The notes: generated by a model from the sequence alone, not told the origin. Counted from the first letter of the stretch, positions 45,483 to 54,552 are shown. The stretch is DNA of 64,000 nucleotides from Alistipes sp. (GCA_017416915.1 JAFQAN010000027.1:114485-178484), one strand, 5' to 3'. Translations and numbers: made by a program.

Positions 45483-45542
45483 GCGGAGAGCAGGACGATG
45501 GGGCGACTAAGTGGCGCGCGATGGACTGAGAGGCGCGCGATG

Positions 45543-46100
45543 GACTGAGAATGACTGGGAATGACTGAGAAAGACTGAGAAGGACTGGGAAAGACTGAGA
45601 AGGACTGGGAAGGACTGGGAATGGCTGGGTAGCGCGCCAACAAGACTATGGGACTGCGAGACTACGAGACTGCGGGACAACGGGACCACGGGACTACGAG
45701 ACGACGGGACTACGAGACTACGAGACAGCGGGACTACGAGACCACGGGACTACGAGACTACGGGACCCGCTGAAAAAACACAGGCGTTCTCAGGCGTTCT
45801 CAGGCGTTCTCAGTGGTGCGGAGCTGTGCGAGGCCGTGCGAGGCGCTTGGCGTTAGAGTGGTGCAGCAGTGGCGCTGATAAAGAGATTGGGCTGGATGGA
45901 TAGTACTTTGACGTACATTCCATTCAGCCCAATGATTGAGGCGGCGCTGATGCGCCACTATCACGACAAGGGCTTGGTGTTAGAGTGGTGCAGATGTGGT
46001 GCATCGCAAAAGAACACCCCTCGGGATAGTACTAAAACGTACAGCCCGAGGGGTGTTACTTTTTGGGATGTGCCGCAGATGCGCCGCTATAACACCAAGC
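45543..46100 (+). repeat. Composite repeat, locus 4 (two hairpin modules)
   Basis: Nine left 10-bp units (GACTGAGAAT, GACTGGGAAG and variants) at 45543-45632; GCGCGCCAA; sixteen 8-bp units at 45641-45768; an AAAAAACACAGG block; three identical right units GGCGTTCTCA near 45783-45813; GTGCGAGGC-like copies. Hairpin 1 runs from 45845 (GCTTGGCGTTA) to about 45971, where the closing arm has decayed (ACGACAAGG). Hairpin 2 is at 45972-46100 with perfect 11-bp outer arms GCTTGGTGTTA and TAACACCAAGC, and a perfect 13-bp inner stem AACACCCCTCGGG (46013-46025) with CCCGAGGGGTGTT (46045-46057). The last 14 bp lie inside purC. Confidence 0.9.
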
Positions 46101-47037
46101 TTTTTAGGTAGGTTGATACGTTGTCAAAGATACGCTGCTCAACGTTGTCGCTCTCGGCGCGCTCGAACTTCTCGCCCGTAACAGCCTCATAAAGCTCAAC
46201 ATAACGCTCGGTGATGCTCGACACAACCTCGTCGGTCATATCGGGGACCTGCTGTCCCTCCTGACCCTGGAAGCCGTTTGCCATAAGCCACTCGCGAACA
46301 AACTCCTTTGAGAGCTGCTTCTGCTTCTCGCCACGAGCAAGACGCTCCTCGTAGCCCTCCTTGTAGAAGTAACGCGACGAGTCGGGGGTGTGAATCTCGT
46401 CCATAAGGTAGATGACGCCACCCTTCTTGCCAAACTCATACTTGGTATCTACAAGGATAAGACCCATCTTCTCGGCAATCTCAGTGCCGCGCTGGAAGAT
46501 GGCACGTGTGTATGCCTCCAACTGCTCGTACTCCTCGCGAGATACCAAGCCCTGAGCGATGATCTCCTCCTTGGAAATATCCTCGTCGTGACCCTCATCG
46601 GCCTTTGTCGTGGGCGTGATGATAGGCTCGGGGAACTTCTGATTCTCGACCATACCGTCGGGCATTGCCACGCCACAGATGGTACGCTTACCCGCCTGGT
46701 ACTCGCGCCAAGCGTGTCCCGAAAGGTAGCCACGGATGACCATCTCGACCTTGTAAGGCTCGCAACGATGGCCTACGGTCACCATAGGGTCGGGAACAGC
46801 AATCTTCCAGTTAGGAAGGATGTCCGATGTAGCATCCAAAAACTTGGCAGCAATCTGGTTTAGCACCTGACCCTTGAAGGGTATGCCCTTGGGCAGTACT
46901 ACGTCGAATGCCGAGATACGGTCCGACACGACCATCACCAAGTAGTCATCGTTGATGTTATAGACATCACGTACCTTGCCTACATAGTGGCTCTTCTGTC
47001 CCTCGAACTGAAAGTCGTTCTTTACAATAGCGTTCAT
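46087..47037 (-). CDS. purC: Phosphoribosylaminoimidazole-succinocarboxamide synthase
   Basis: 316 residues. [20 protein letters not shown] at the N-terminus, [46 protein letters not shown] and [13 protein letters not shown] are SAICAR synthase landmarks. It joins CAIR and aspartate in purine synthesis. The C-terminal residues after YLK are read from the end of repeat locus 4 (AGC TTG GTG TTA TAG), so the repeat supplies the stop codon. It lies 59 bp after proS on the same strand. Confidence 0.95.
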   Translation of the reverse strand: MNAIVKNDFQFEGQKSHYVGKVRDVYNINDDYLVMVVSDRISAFDVVLPKGIPFKGQVLNQIAAKFLDATSDILPNWKIAVPDPMVTVGHRCEPYKVEMVIRGYLSGHAWREYQAGKRTICGVAMPDGMVENQKFPEPIITPTTKADEGHDEDISKEEIIAQGLVSREEYEQLEAYTRAIFQRGTEIAEKMGLILVDTKYEFGKKGGVIYLMDEIHTPDSSRYFYKEGYEERLARGEKQKQLSKEFVREWLMANGFQGQEGQQVPDMTDEVVSSITERYVELYEAVTGEKFERAESDNVEQRIFDNVSTYLKSLVL

Positions 47038-47096
47038 ATATGGAATGTTCTATAAATTAGTAAATTTCACTTATCGTCGGTAGCCTCCGCCACGTT

Positions 47097-48581
47097 TTAG
47101 TAACTCTTGGCAAATAGCACTCTATACTTCGAGGGCTTACCCGAATATACGCACTTGCCCTCCTCCTCGACAGCATCCATCGGGATACAACGGATAGTCG
47201 CCTTGGTAGCATCCTTGATAGCCTGCTCGGTCTCGGGCGTACCGTCCCAGTGTGCGAGGATGAAGCCGCCCTTCTCATTAAGTACGCTCTTGAACTCCTC
47301 CCACGTATCGACCTTCGTAATCATCGAGTTGCGGAAGTCGAGAGCCTTCTTAAAGATGTTGTGCTGAATCTCGTCGAGCAGTGCCACGATGCGGTCGGCA
47401 AGACCCTCCTGCGGCACAACCTCCTTAGTGAGGGTGTCGCGACGTGCCAACTCAATAGTGCCATTCTCCAAGTCGCGGGGACCGAGTGCCAAACGCACAG
47501 GCACACCCTTCAACTCATACTCGGCGAACTTGAAGCCCGAGCGCACATTGTCGCGACCGTCAATCTTAACCGATACGCCCTTAGCGCGCAACTCGGCAGC
47601 AAGCTCCTCGAAGCGCGCAACAGCCTCAACACGCTGCTCCTCGCCACGATATATAGGCACCATAACAACCTGAATAGGTGCGAGCTTCGGGGGCAATACC
47701 AAGCCGTTGTTGTCGGAGTGAGCCATGATGAGCGCACCCATAAGGCGTGTAGATACGCCCCACGAGGTAGCCCACACGTACTCCTGCTTGCCCTCCTTGT
47801 TGGTATATTGCACGTCGAACGCCTTTGCGAAGTTCTGACCGAGGAAGTGCGACGTACCGCTCTGCAACGCCTTACCATCCTGCATAAGGGCCTCGATGGT
47901 GAGCGTATCGACAGCACCTGCAAAACGCTCGTTGGGCGACTTGTGTCCCACCATCACGGGGAGACCCATCCACTCCTCGGCGAAGCGCTGATATACGCGA
48001 ATCATACGCTCTGCCTCCTCGATAGCCTCCTGCTCGGTGGCGTGTGCCGTATGGCCCTCCTGCCAGAGGAACTCGGCGGTACGCAGGAACAGACGTGTAC
48101 GCATCTCCCAGCGCACCACATTTGCCCACTGATTGCAGAGGATGGGGAGGTCGCGGTATGAGTTAATCCAGTTTTTGTAGGTGTTCCAGATGATAGTCTC
48201 GGATGTAGGGCGCACGATAAGCTCCTCTTCGAGGCGCGCAGCGGGATCGACAACTACGCCCTTGTCCTCGGGGTCGTTTTTGAGGCGGTAGTGGGTAACC
48301 ACGGCGCACTCCTTGGCAAAGCCCTCGACGTGGCTTGCCTCGCGCGAGAAGAACGACTTGGGGATGAAGAGGGGGAAGTATGCGTTCTCGTGTCCCGTCT
48401 CCTTGAACATACGGTCAAGCACCTCGTGCATCTTCTCCCAGATGGCGTAGCCATAGGGTTTGATAACCATACAACCGCGTACCGCCGAGTTCTCGGCAAG
48501 TCCCGCCTTGACAACCAAGTCGTTGTACCATTGCGAGTAATTATCCTCGCTCTTGGTAAGATCTTTAAGTTCAACTGCCAT
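47097..48581 (-). CDS. proS: Prolyl-tRNA synthetase (archaeal/eukaryotic type)
   Basis: 494 residues. Class II motifs: [56 protein letters not shown] (motif 2) and [16 protein letters not shown] (motif 3 area). The lack of the large editing insertion and the C-terminal tyrosine (YRVLFAKSY) mark the archaeal-type enzyme also found in Bacteroidota and Thermus. It charges tRNA-Pro. A good promoter (TTG, 20 bp, TATCTTTG; minus 48681-48651) precedes it. Confidence 0.95.
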   Translation of the reverse strand: MAVELKDLTKSEDNYSQWYNDLVVKAGLAENSAVRGCMVIKPYGYAIWEKMHEVLDRMFKETGHENAYFPLFIPKSFFSREASHVEGFAKECAVVTHYRLKNDPEDKGVVVDPAARLEEELIVRPTSETIIWNTYKNWINSYRDLPILCNQWANVVRWEMRTRLFLRTAEFLWQEGHTAHATEQEAIEEAERMIRVYQRFAEEWMGLPVMVGHKSPNERFAGAVDTLTIEALMQDGKALQSGTSHFLGQNFAKAFDVQYTNKEGKQEYVWATSWGVSTRLMGALIMAHSDNNGLVLPPKLAPIQVVMVPIYRGEEQRVEAVARFEELAAELRAKGVSVKIDGRDNVRSGFKFAEYELKGVPVRLALGPRDLENGTIELARRDTLTKEVVPQEGLADRIVALLDEIQHNIFKKALDFRNSMITKVDTWEEFKSVLNEKGGFILAHWDGTPETEQAIKDATKATIRCIPMDAVEEEGKCVYSGKPSKYRVLFAKSY

Positions 48582-48650
48582 ATATAGTGATATTTTGTAT
48601 TATTCGTAGCGACAAATTGCTCGATTGATTATATAAAATATAATCGCCCG

Positions 48651-48681
48651 CAAAGATAATAAAAGCCATCGAAAAATGCAA
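48651..48681 (-). promoter_or_regulatory. proS-purC promoter
   Basis: On the minus strand: TTG (48681-48679), a 20-bp spacer and TATCTTTG (48658-48651). Confidence 0.72.
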
Positions 48682-48722
48682 GAACTTCGAGAAAGATAGT
48701 GGTTATGGGGGGAGGTTGGAAA

Positions 48723-49136
48723 GACTGGGAAAGACTGGGAATGACTGAGAACGACTGGGAAGGACTGGGAAGGACTGGGAGGCGCGCCAACGGGACGACG
48801 AGACTGCGGGACGACGGGACGACGGGACAACGGGACCACGAGACGACGGGACGACGGGACTGCGAGACTGCGGGACGACGAGACGACGAGACAACGGGAC
48901 TGCGAGACAACGGGACTGCGAGACAACGAGACCACGAGACCACGAGAAAACACAGGCATTCTCAGGCGTTCTCAGGCATTCTCAGCTGTGCGTGGCAGTG
49001 CGTGGCAGCTTGGTGTCAAAGTGGTGTAGATGTGGTGCATCGCAAAAGAAAGCACCACGGGATAGTACTAAAACGTACAGCCCGTGGTGCTTTACTTTTT
49101 GGGATGTGCCGCAGATGCGCCACTATCACGCCAAGC
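48723..49136 (+). repeat. Composite repeat, locus 5
   Basis: Six left 10-bp units (GACTGGGAAA and variants) at 48723-48782; CGCGCCAA; nineteen 8-bp units CGRGACNN at 48791-48942, the longest array; CGAGAAAACACAGG; three right 10-bp units at about 48954-48985; a GTGCGTGGCA doublet; hairpin module 49008-49136 with outer arms GCTTGGTGT and ACGCCAAGC (joined with one T-G pair). The inner 13-bp stem AAAGCACCACGGG (49049-49061) pairs perfectly with CCCGTGGTGCTTT (49081-49093). Its last base is shared with the TAG stop codon of the minus-strand PNGase F-like gene. Confidence 0.9.
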
Positions 49137-50254
49137 TATCGCGTCAAGAAGAATAGTGTGGCAGAAACAATGTAATGAGCCACGCCATCGTTGGCATTGG
49201 GCGCGTCGAACTCCGACACAAAACGGGGCAAGTCTATGTCAATGGTCATCTTACCCGCCTTGGTAGTGTTGCGCTCAATGGTCCAATAGTGCGTATTGGC
49301 AGGGTTGCCAGGCGCCCAGTTAGCACGGTCGTAGTAGTAGGTACCCCCCTGATAGTAGTTGTTCGCATTGGAGTAGAAGATGCGACCCTCGGCACTCTGC
49401 TTGACGCCATCAATAACCAGCGAGTAGCTATTCTCGACAAACTCGGCAGCGTTCATTGGCTCATAGTCCGCAATATCGGGGAACATACCCATATCGTGGC
49501 CATGGCCCGTAATGGTCAGACGCAACAACATCGTACTAATACCCTCGGGGACAGCCACCGTGCGACAGCCGAGGCGCTCATCAGCCTCGATGTCGTGTGA
49601 GGCGATACCATACGCCCAGCCACAGCTACCCACATTGGCACTTGCTGGCGAACTATACAGCTCCGTCATACCGACTATCTCGGACTCTTTGTCGCCCTCG
49701 TAGCCATAGAAGCATAGCTGGAAAGTGTGCGCACGAGACTCCGTGGCATCGAAGCCCGCATAGTGGTAGCGGAACTCGGTAGCACCTCTGAGCAACGACT
49801 CGAACTCCGTAACGTCTATGTAGAAGTGTTTTTGCCACGAGGCATCGAACTCATCGCCAAAGGGCGTGAAGGCACGAGTAATCTCATACCACTTGCCATC
49901 ACCCTTGCTGCGTACCCAGATGATAGTGGTGTTATCGTACGACGCAGGGCCGTTACCGTCGCTGCCCATCGTATAGCGCATAATGACACGGCGGCAGTCT
50001 GCCTGCTCGGGGAAATCGAGCGTGAAGGTAGGGTCGCTACTACCCCACCCCGCAAAGGCGAGGCGGTACTCATCGCTAAGCACGGTATATGCGGGTGCGC
50101 TACTATCGGGGTTGGCAGTATAGAATGGTTTGCGCGATAGCTGCTCGGCACGACAATCGTCAGGCACCTGCGACATAGCACCCTTATCGGGTGAGCATGC
50201 CGCCAGCGCAAGAAGCGCACCAAGAGCAAGAGTGCATAATCTCAATGTCCTCAT
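49136..50254 (-). CDS. PNGase F-like peptide N-glycosidase, lipoprotein
   Basis: 372 residues. Lipobox LLALAAC (Cys20). The two beta-sandwich domains of peptide-N4-(N-acetyl-beta-glucosaminyl)asparagine amidase F are recognisable: AFTPFGDEFDASWQKHFYID and the RYHYAGFDATE-type end of domain one, then LRLTITGHGHDMGMFPDIAD and YYYDRANWAPGNPANTHYWT in domain two. PNGase F releases whole N-glycans from glycoproteins. Catalytic residues were not verified, so activity is inferred. It follows the DPP IV gene by 9 bp, suggesting joint work on secreted glycoproteins or peptides at the cell surface. Confidence 0.78.
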   Translation of the reverse strand: MRTLRLCTLALGALLALAACSPDKGAMSQVPDDCRAEQLSRKPFYTANPDSSAPAYTVLSDEYRLAFAGWGSSDPTFTLDFPEQADCRRVIMRYTMGSDGNGPASYDNTTIIWVRSKGDGKWYEITRAFTPFGDEFDASWQKHFYIDVTEFESLLRGATEFRYHYAGFDATESRAHTFQLCFYGYEGDKESEIVGMTELYSSPASANVGSCGWAYGIASHDIEADERLGCRTVAVPEGISTMLLRLTITGHGHDMGMFPDIADYEPMNAAEFVENSYSLVIDGVKQSAEGRIFYSNANNYYQGGTYYYDRANWAPGNPANTHYWTIERNTTKAGKMTIDIDLPRFVSEFDAPNANDGVAHYIVSATLFFLTR

Positions 50255-50263
50255 ATCCTTGAA

Positions 50264-52708
50264 TTAGAGTGATATATCATTGTTAAGTTGCGGGATGTCG
50301 ATACTCTTCTCCGAGTCGCCCAAAAGATGCTCCGAGAAGTAGTCCACCATACGCCAGAAGAAGTACTCGTTCATATCGCCAAAGCCGTGGTGCTGACCAG
50401 GCAAGAGCAGCATATCGAAGCGCTTATTGGCACGTATGAGGGCATCGACAACTCGTAGCGTGTTGCCAGGATGCACATTCTCGTCGATGTCGCCGTGGAT
50501 GAGCAGCAGATGACCTTTGAGGCGCGATGCTAACTCGGGATTAGCCGTAATATTGTACTCAAAGATGGTCTCGCCATCCTCGTTTACGGTCTCCTTGATG
50601 CCGTGGTGCTTCTCGCTCCACCAGCGGTTGTAGATGTTGTTATCGTGGTTACCTGCGCACGACACTGCCACGTCGAAGAAGTCGGGATACATAAGTATCG
50701 CTGCCGTGGACATAAAGCCACCGCCCGAGTGTCCGTGGATGCCCACACGGCTAATGTCGATGAAGTCGTAGCGCGCCGCAAGCTGCTGTGCAGCAACAAC
50801 CTTATCTTTGAGTCCGTAGTCGCGCAGGTTACCATAGCCGTAGTTGTGATACCACTTCGAACGGTCGGGGTGTCCTCCACGGTTACCTACGGTGATGACG
50901 ATAAAGCCTATCTGCGCCAGGCGGTCGGTGCGGTTCATATGTCCGTACCACGACTGCTCAACAGCCTCCGTCTGCGGACCAGGATATACATACTCGATAA
51001 TCGGGTACTTCTTCGTGGGGTCGAAGTCGTAGGGCTTATACATAACGCCATAGATGTCGGTAATGCCATCGGCAGACTTCACGACAAAGGGCTCGGGGTA
51101 CTTATATCCAGCATCCAACAGAGGCTGCATATCGACGGTCTGCAAGGTGAGCAGTTTACGGCCGTCGGTGCTATACAACTCCGACACAGGGGCGGTATCA
51201 ACACGCGAATAGGTGGTCGTAAAGAAGCGTTTGTCGTCCGATAGCGTGAACTCGCCATTGAAGCCCTTGGGGTCGAGCTGTTTAAGACCCGAACCGTCGT
51301 AGTTTACACGGAAGATATGCAGATAGTAGGGATTTTCATCCTTGTTATAGCCTGTTGCAGTAAAGTATATTACACGCTTCGTGTCATCCACGCCCAGCAC
51401 CTCGGATACGTGCCACTCGCCCGAGGTAATCTCGCCGAGCAGCTCGCCCTCCTTCGAGTAGCGATAGAGGTGCGCCCAGCCTGTGCGCTCCGACCACTGG
51501 ATAACCTCCTTGCCACCGTTGATAGTGAAGGGGTACTGGCACTCGATAGAGGTCTCCATCTTCTCCTCGACGACATCCTTGGCTGTTGCCGACGCCACAT
51601 CCACCAAGCATAGGTCTATACGCTTGATGTCGCGGCTTTGGCGCAGAACATAGAACGACTCGTTGTCGCCCAGCCATACGGCACGCATAGGACGCTCGTA
51701 CGTATCGGCATAGGTCATCGGCTTGGGACATATAAAGAGCATCTGCTCCTTGAACTTTGACATATCTACCTCGCGGCGTGTGAAGGTCTCGGCATCGAAT
51801 ATCTCCAACTTGAAGTCGGGGCTTTGCTCGCCAGGCATCTGATACTTATATGTAAATAGCTCGGGGCGCTTTTTGAGGATGTCGATAACCCAGAAGTCTT
51901 CGAGCATCTCGGTATATGCACGAACAGTAGCAAAGTGCTTCGAGTCGGGCGACCACTGCAAGAAGACGCGATAGCGCTCGTCGGGCTTAACCTGCTCGAT
52001 GCAGTCCTCAAACCAGTGGTAGGCGTTGCTCTCGATGGCATCGGTAGTAATAGGGTGTTCAACGATGGTAGAGTCCTTGGGGTCCTTAGCAAGCTTCTCG
52101 ACATCCTCACGCGACATATACCACAGGTTGTTATTCTTCTCATAGACAGCTATCTTGCCATCGGGCGAGAAGTTTGCCCACTCGGGGATGTCCGCCTCAC
52201 GCTCCTCGATGCGTGTAAGCTCCGAGGTGGTCAAATCCCACTGGAAGTGGAACACCAAAGGCTCGCCCTTTAAGTCCTTGGGGGCGTAGGCATTGTTCTC
52301 AACCATAACCGCGGCGGGGTTGATGTCGAAGAGTACGTAGCGGTCATCTTTAAGCTCCATATTGCTAATTGGCAGATGCTGCGCATCGAAGGGATAGCCC
52401 GTAGCGATGGTTACCTCCTTGGCAAGCTCCGCCTGCGACCACATCTCCGTCTGACGCGAGCTTGCAGCATCGACAATATAGTAGGTTATGGCATCCTTCG
52501 TCTGCCACCTATACCAGAATTTTGACGAGTGCTGAAACCAATTTGGTGTCAGGATTGTCTGCGGCACAAGGCGGCGTATGCGCGATGGCGAGAACTGCTC
52601 AGCAAGAGCATAGTTGGGCTTTACGGTCTCTGTCTGCGGTGTCTCTGCCACAACGGGCGAGGCGAACAACAGCGCAAGAGCGATTGAGGTAGTTAGTCGT
52701 TTAATCAT
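50264..52708 (-). CDS. Dipeptidyl peptidase IV (S9B family)
   Basis: 814 residues from the ATG at 52708; the frame opens at 52759 but that is above the promoter start. A signal peptide (LALLFASPVVA) precedes a beta-propeller domain (DPPIV_N) and the alpha/beta-hydrolase. The nucleophile is in GIHGHSGGGFMS, the aspartate in HGDIDENVHP and the histidine in LPGQHHGFGD. It removes X-Pro or X-Ala dipeptides from N-termini, in the periplasm or at the surface. The PNGase F-like lipoprotein gene follows after 9 bp. Confidence 0.93.
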   Translation of the reverse strand: MIKRLTTSIALALLFASPVVAETPQTETVKPNYALAEQFSPSRIRRLVPQTILTPNWFQHSSKFWYRWQTKDAITYYIVDAASSRQTEMWSQAELAKEVTIATGYPFDAQHLPISNMELKDDRYVLFDINPAAVMVENNAYAPKDLKGEPLVFHFQWDLTTSELTRIEEREADIPEWANFSPDGKIAVYEKNNNLWYMSREDVEKLAKDPKDSTIVEHPITTDAIESNAYHWFEDCIEQVKPDERYRVFLQWSPDSKHFATVRAYTEMLEDFWVIDILKKRPELFTYKYQMPGEQSPDFKLEIFDAETFTRREVDMSKFKEQMLFICPKPMTYADTYERPMRAVWLGDNESFYVLRQSRDIKRIDLCLVDVASATAKDVVEEKMETSIECQYPFTINGGKEVIQWSERTGWAHLYRYSKEGELLGEITSGEWHVSEVLGVDDTKRVIYFTATGYNKDENPYYLHIFRVNYDGSGLKQLDPKGFNGEFTLSDDKRFFTTTYSRVDTAPVSELYSTDGRKLLTLQTVDMQPLLDAGYKYPEPFVVKSADGITDIYGVMYKPYDFDPTKKYPIIEYVYPGPQTEAVEQSWYGHMNRTDRLAQIGFIVITVGNRGGHPDRSKWYHNYGYGNLRDYGLKDKVVAAQQLAARYDFIDISRVGIHGHSGGGFMSTAAILMYPDFFDVAVSCAGNHDNNIYNRWWSEKHHGIKETVNEDGETIFEYNITANPELASRLKGHLLLIHGDIDENVHPGNTLRVVDALIRANKRFDMLLLPGQHHGFGDMNEYFFWRMVDYFSEHLLGDSEKSIDIPQLNNDISL

Positions 52709-53046
52709 ATTTTTAAGGTTTAATTCTCTGCAACAGGTATTGTAAAGGCAAAGATACAAATATTTTGCAGACCTGCAATGGCTTTACTCCCAAAAAAGCG
52801 TCTGCCATCGAGCAGATAAGCAGGAGCGGGCTGAGGGGGCATAGAGGGTCTATTGTAAAAAAATGTGAAAAAATATCGCCAAAGACTGCACAAATAAGCA
52901 AAATTCGCTATATTTGCATACAATATATACACAGGTATATAGTTTGTAGATTTTTTTTGTGTGTTCCCGATGGTTTGCAAATGGATATATTTCTACTTTT
53001 GGGGCGCACGATTGGGGTTTATTAACTACTAATACTTATTTGCGAA
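52709..53046. promoter_or_regulatory. Divergent promoter region, DPP IV and potA
   Basis: 338 bp without a gene. Minus strand for DPP IV: TTG (52778-52776), a 19-bp spacer and TATCTTTG (52756-52749). Plus strand for potA: TATATTTG at 52909-52916, leaving a 5' leader of about 125 nt in which nothing structured was recognised. Confidence 0.62.
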
Positions 53047-54432
53047 ATGGTGAAATCAAATTACATCATCGAGATTAACAACATCACCAAGTCGTTTCCC
53101 GACAAAGTTGTTCTCGACGATGTCAGTTTGTCAGTAAAGAAGGGCGAATTTCTCACAATTCTCGGCCCTTCGGGTTGCGGCAAGACAACCCTACTGCGTC
53201 TTTTGGCGGGCTTTAACACCGCAACGAAGGGTGAAATCCGTATCGACGGCGAGGTGATGACCGACATACCTCCCCATAAGCGTCCTGTAAACACGGTATT
53301 TCAACGCTACGCCCTGTTTCCCAACTACAACGTTTTCGACAACATCGCCTTTGGCTTAAAGCTCCAAAAGGTCGATAAGAGGGAGATTGAACAACGTGTC
53401 AAGCGCGCCCTGAAAATGGTGGGTATGACCGACTACGAACACCGCGACGTGCAGTCGCTCTCGGGTGGTCAGCAGCAGCGTGTGGCGATAGCTCGCGCTA
53501 TCGTAAACCGCCCACAGGTGCTACTGCTTGACGAGCCGTTGGCAGCCCTCGACTTGAAGATGCGTAAGGATATGCAGATGGAGCTTAAAGAGATGCACCG
53601 CTCGCTGGGCATCACCTTCGTATATGTTACGCACGACCAGGAGGAGGCGCTAACACTCTCGGACACTATCGTCGTGATGAACGAGGGCAAGATACAGCAG
53701 ATAGGCACCCCGACAGACATCTACAACGAGCCGTGCAACGCCTTTGTTGCGGACTTCATCGGCGAGAGCAACATCCTCAACGCCACGATGGTCCGCGACC
53801 GCTTAGTAAGCTTTATGGGTCGTGAGTTCGAGTGTATCGACGAGGGCTTCGGAGAGAACACCCCCGTCGATGTTGTCATTCGTCCCGAGGATGTATATAT
53901 TATAGGTAATGCCGAGGCGGCGATGTTCCGCGGCGTGGTACGCTCGTGCATCTTCAAGGGTGTTCACTACGAGATGTTTGTCGATACGCCCGACGGCTAC
54001 GAGATACAGATTCAGGACTACAACTGCTTCGAGCCTGGTCAAGAGGTAGGTATGATGATTAAGCCCGCCGACATTCACGTGATGCGCAAGGAGCGCACCG
54101 AAAACCACGTCGTGGGCAAGGTTATCGACGCTACACACGTAGAGCTTCTTGGCGAGACGTTCGAGTGCGCCGAACACGACCTTGCCGCTGGCAGCGAGGT
54201 GGACGTGGCGTTCGACTTCTCGGCAGTGGAGCTTACCGACGACCCCGACGACGGCGTGTCGTGGGGTACGATACGCTTCATACTCTACAAGGGCGACCGT
54301 TACCACCTTACGGTACGTACCGACGAGGGCGAGAACGTATTTGTCGATACACACGACGTATGGGAAGATTTGGACGAGGTAGGTATCAAGATTGCCCCCT
54401 CTGAACTACATATCAGCCCTATTGCGAAGTAG
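53047..54432 (+). CDS. potA: Spermidine/putrescine ABC transporter ATPase, with extended C-terminus
   Basis: 461 residues, about 85 longer than E. coli PotA. Walker [10 protein letters not shown], signature LSGGQQQR, Walker B LLLDEP and H-loop VTHDQEEA are all intact. The C-terminal part has one TOBE-like region ([20 protein letters not shown], then [11 protein letters not shown]) and a second, similar one ([20 protein letters not shown], then [10 protein letters not shown]). It powers polyamine import through PotB and PotC. A 120-bp gap with inverted repeats separates it from potB. Confidence 0.92.
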   Translation: MVKSNYIIEINNITKSFPDKVVLDDVSLSVKKGEFLTILGPSGCGKTTLLRLLAGFNTATKGEIRIDGEVMTDIPPHKRPVNTVFQRYALFPNYNVFDNIAFGLKLQKVDKREIEQRVKRALKMVGMTDYEHRDVQSLSGGQQQRVAIARAIVNRPQVLLLDEPLAALDLKMRKDMQMELKEMHRSLGITFVYVTHDQEEALTLSDTIVVMNEGKIQQIGTPTDIYNEPCNAFVADFIGESNILNATMVRDRLVSFMGREFECIDEGFGENTPVDVVIRPEDVYIIGNAEAAMFRGVVRSCIFKGVHYEMFVDTPDGYEIQIQDYNCFEPGQEVGMMIKPADIHVMRKERTENHVVGKVIDATHVELLGETFECAEHDLAAGSEVDVAFDFSAVELTDDPDDGVSWGTIRFILYKGDRYHLTVRTDEGENVFVDTHDVWEDLDEVGIKIAPSELHISPIAK

Positions 54433-54473
54433 TAGCGAGCAAGAGAGTCTCCGTGAGTTTTACGGGAGCGTAT

Positions 54474-54516
54474 ATAAATTAGTACCTCTCTGAGTGCTAA
54501 ACATTTACTAATTTAT
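54474..54516. other. Inverted repeat in the potA-potB gap
   Basis: ATAAATTAGTA (54474-54484) and TACTAATTTAT (54506-54516) form a perfect 11-bp pair with a 21-nt loop. A smaller CTCCGT/ACGGGAG pair precedes it. It could modulate the ratio of ATPase to permease message. Part of the right arm belongs to a 20-mer shared with the purC leader. Confidence 0.5.
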
Positions 54517-54552
54517 AGAACACCCCTTATCATCATTACTATTTGAAAGAAG

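Noticed and set aside
45543-45768. CRISPR array
   Set aside because: Units are 8 and 10 bp with no unique spacers of 25-40 bp and no cas genes nearby.
45972-46100. Integron attC site or IS200/IS605 end
   Set aside because: No integrase, Y1 transposase or cassette genes are visible, and the GTTRRRY/RYYYAAC core layout is not convincingly matched; the hairpin likeness is only general.
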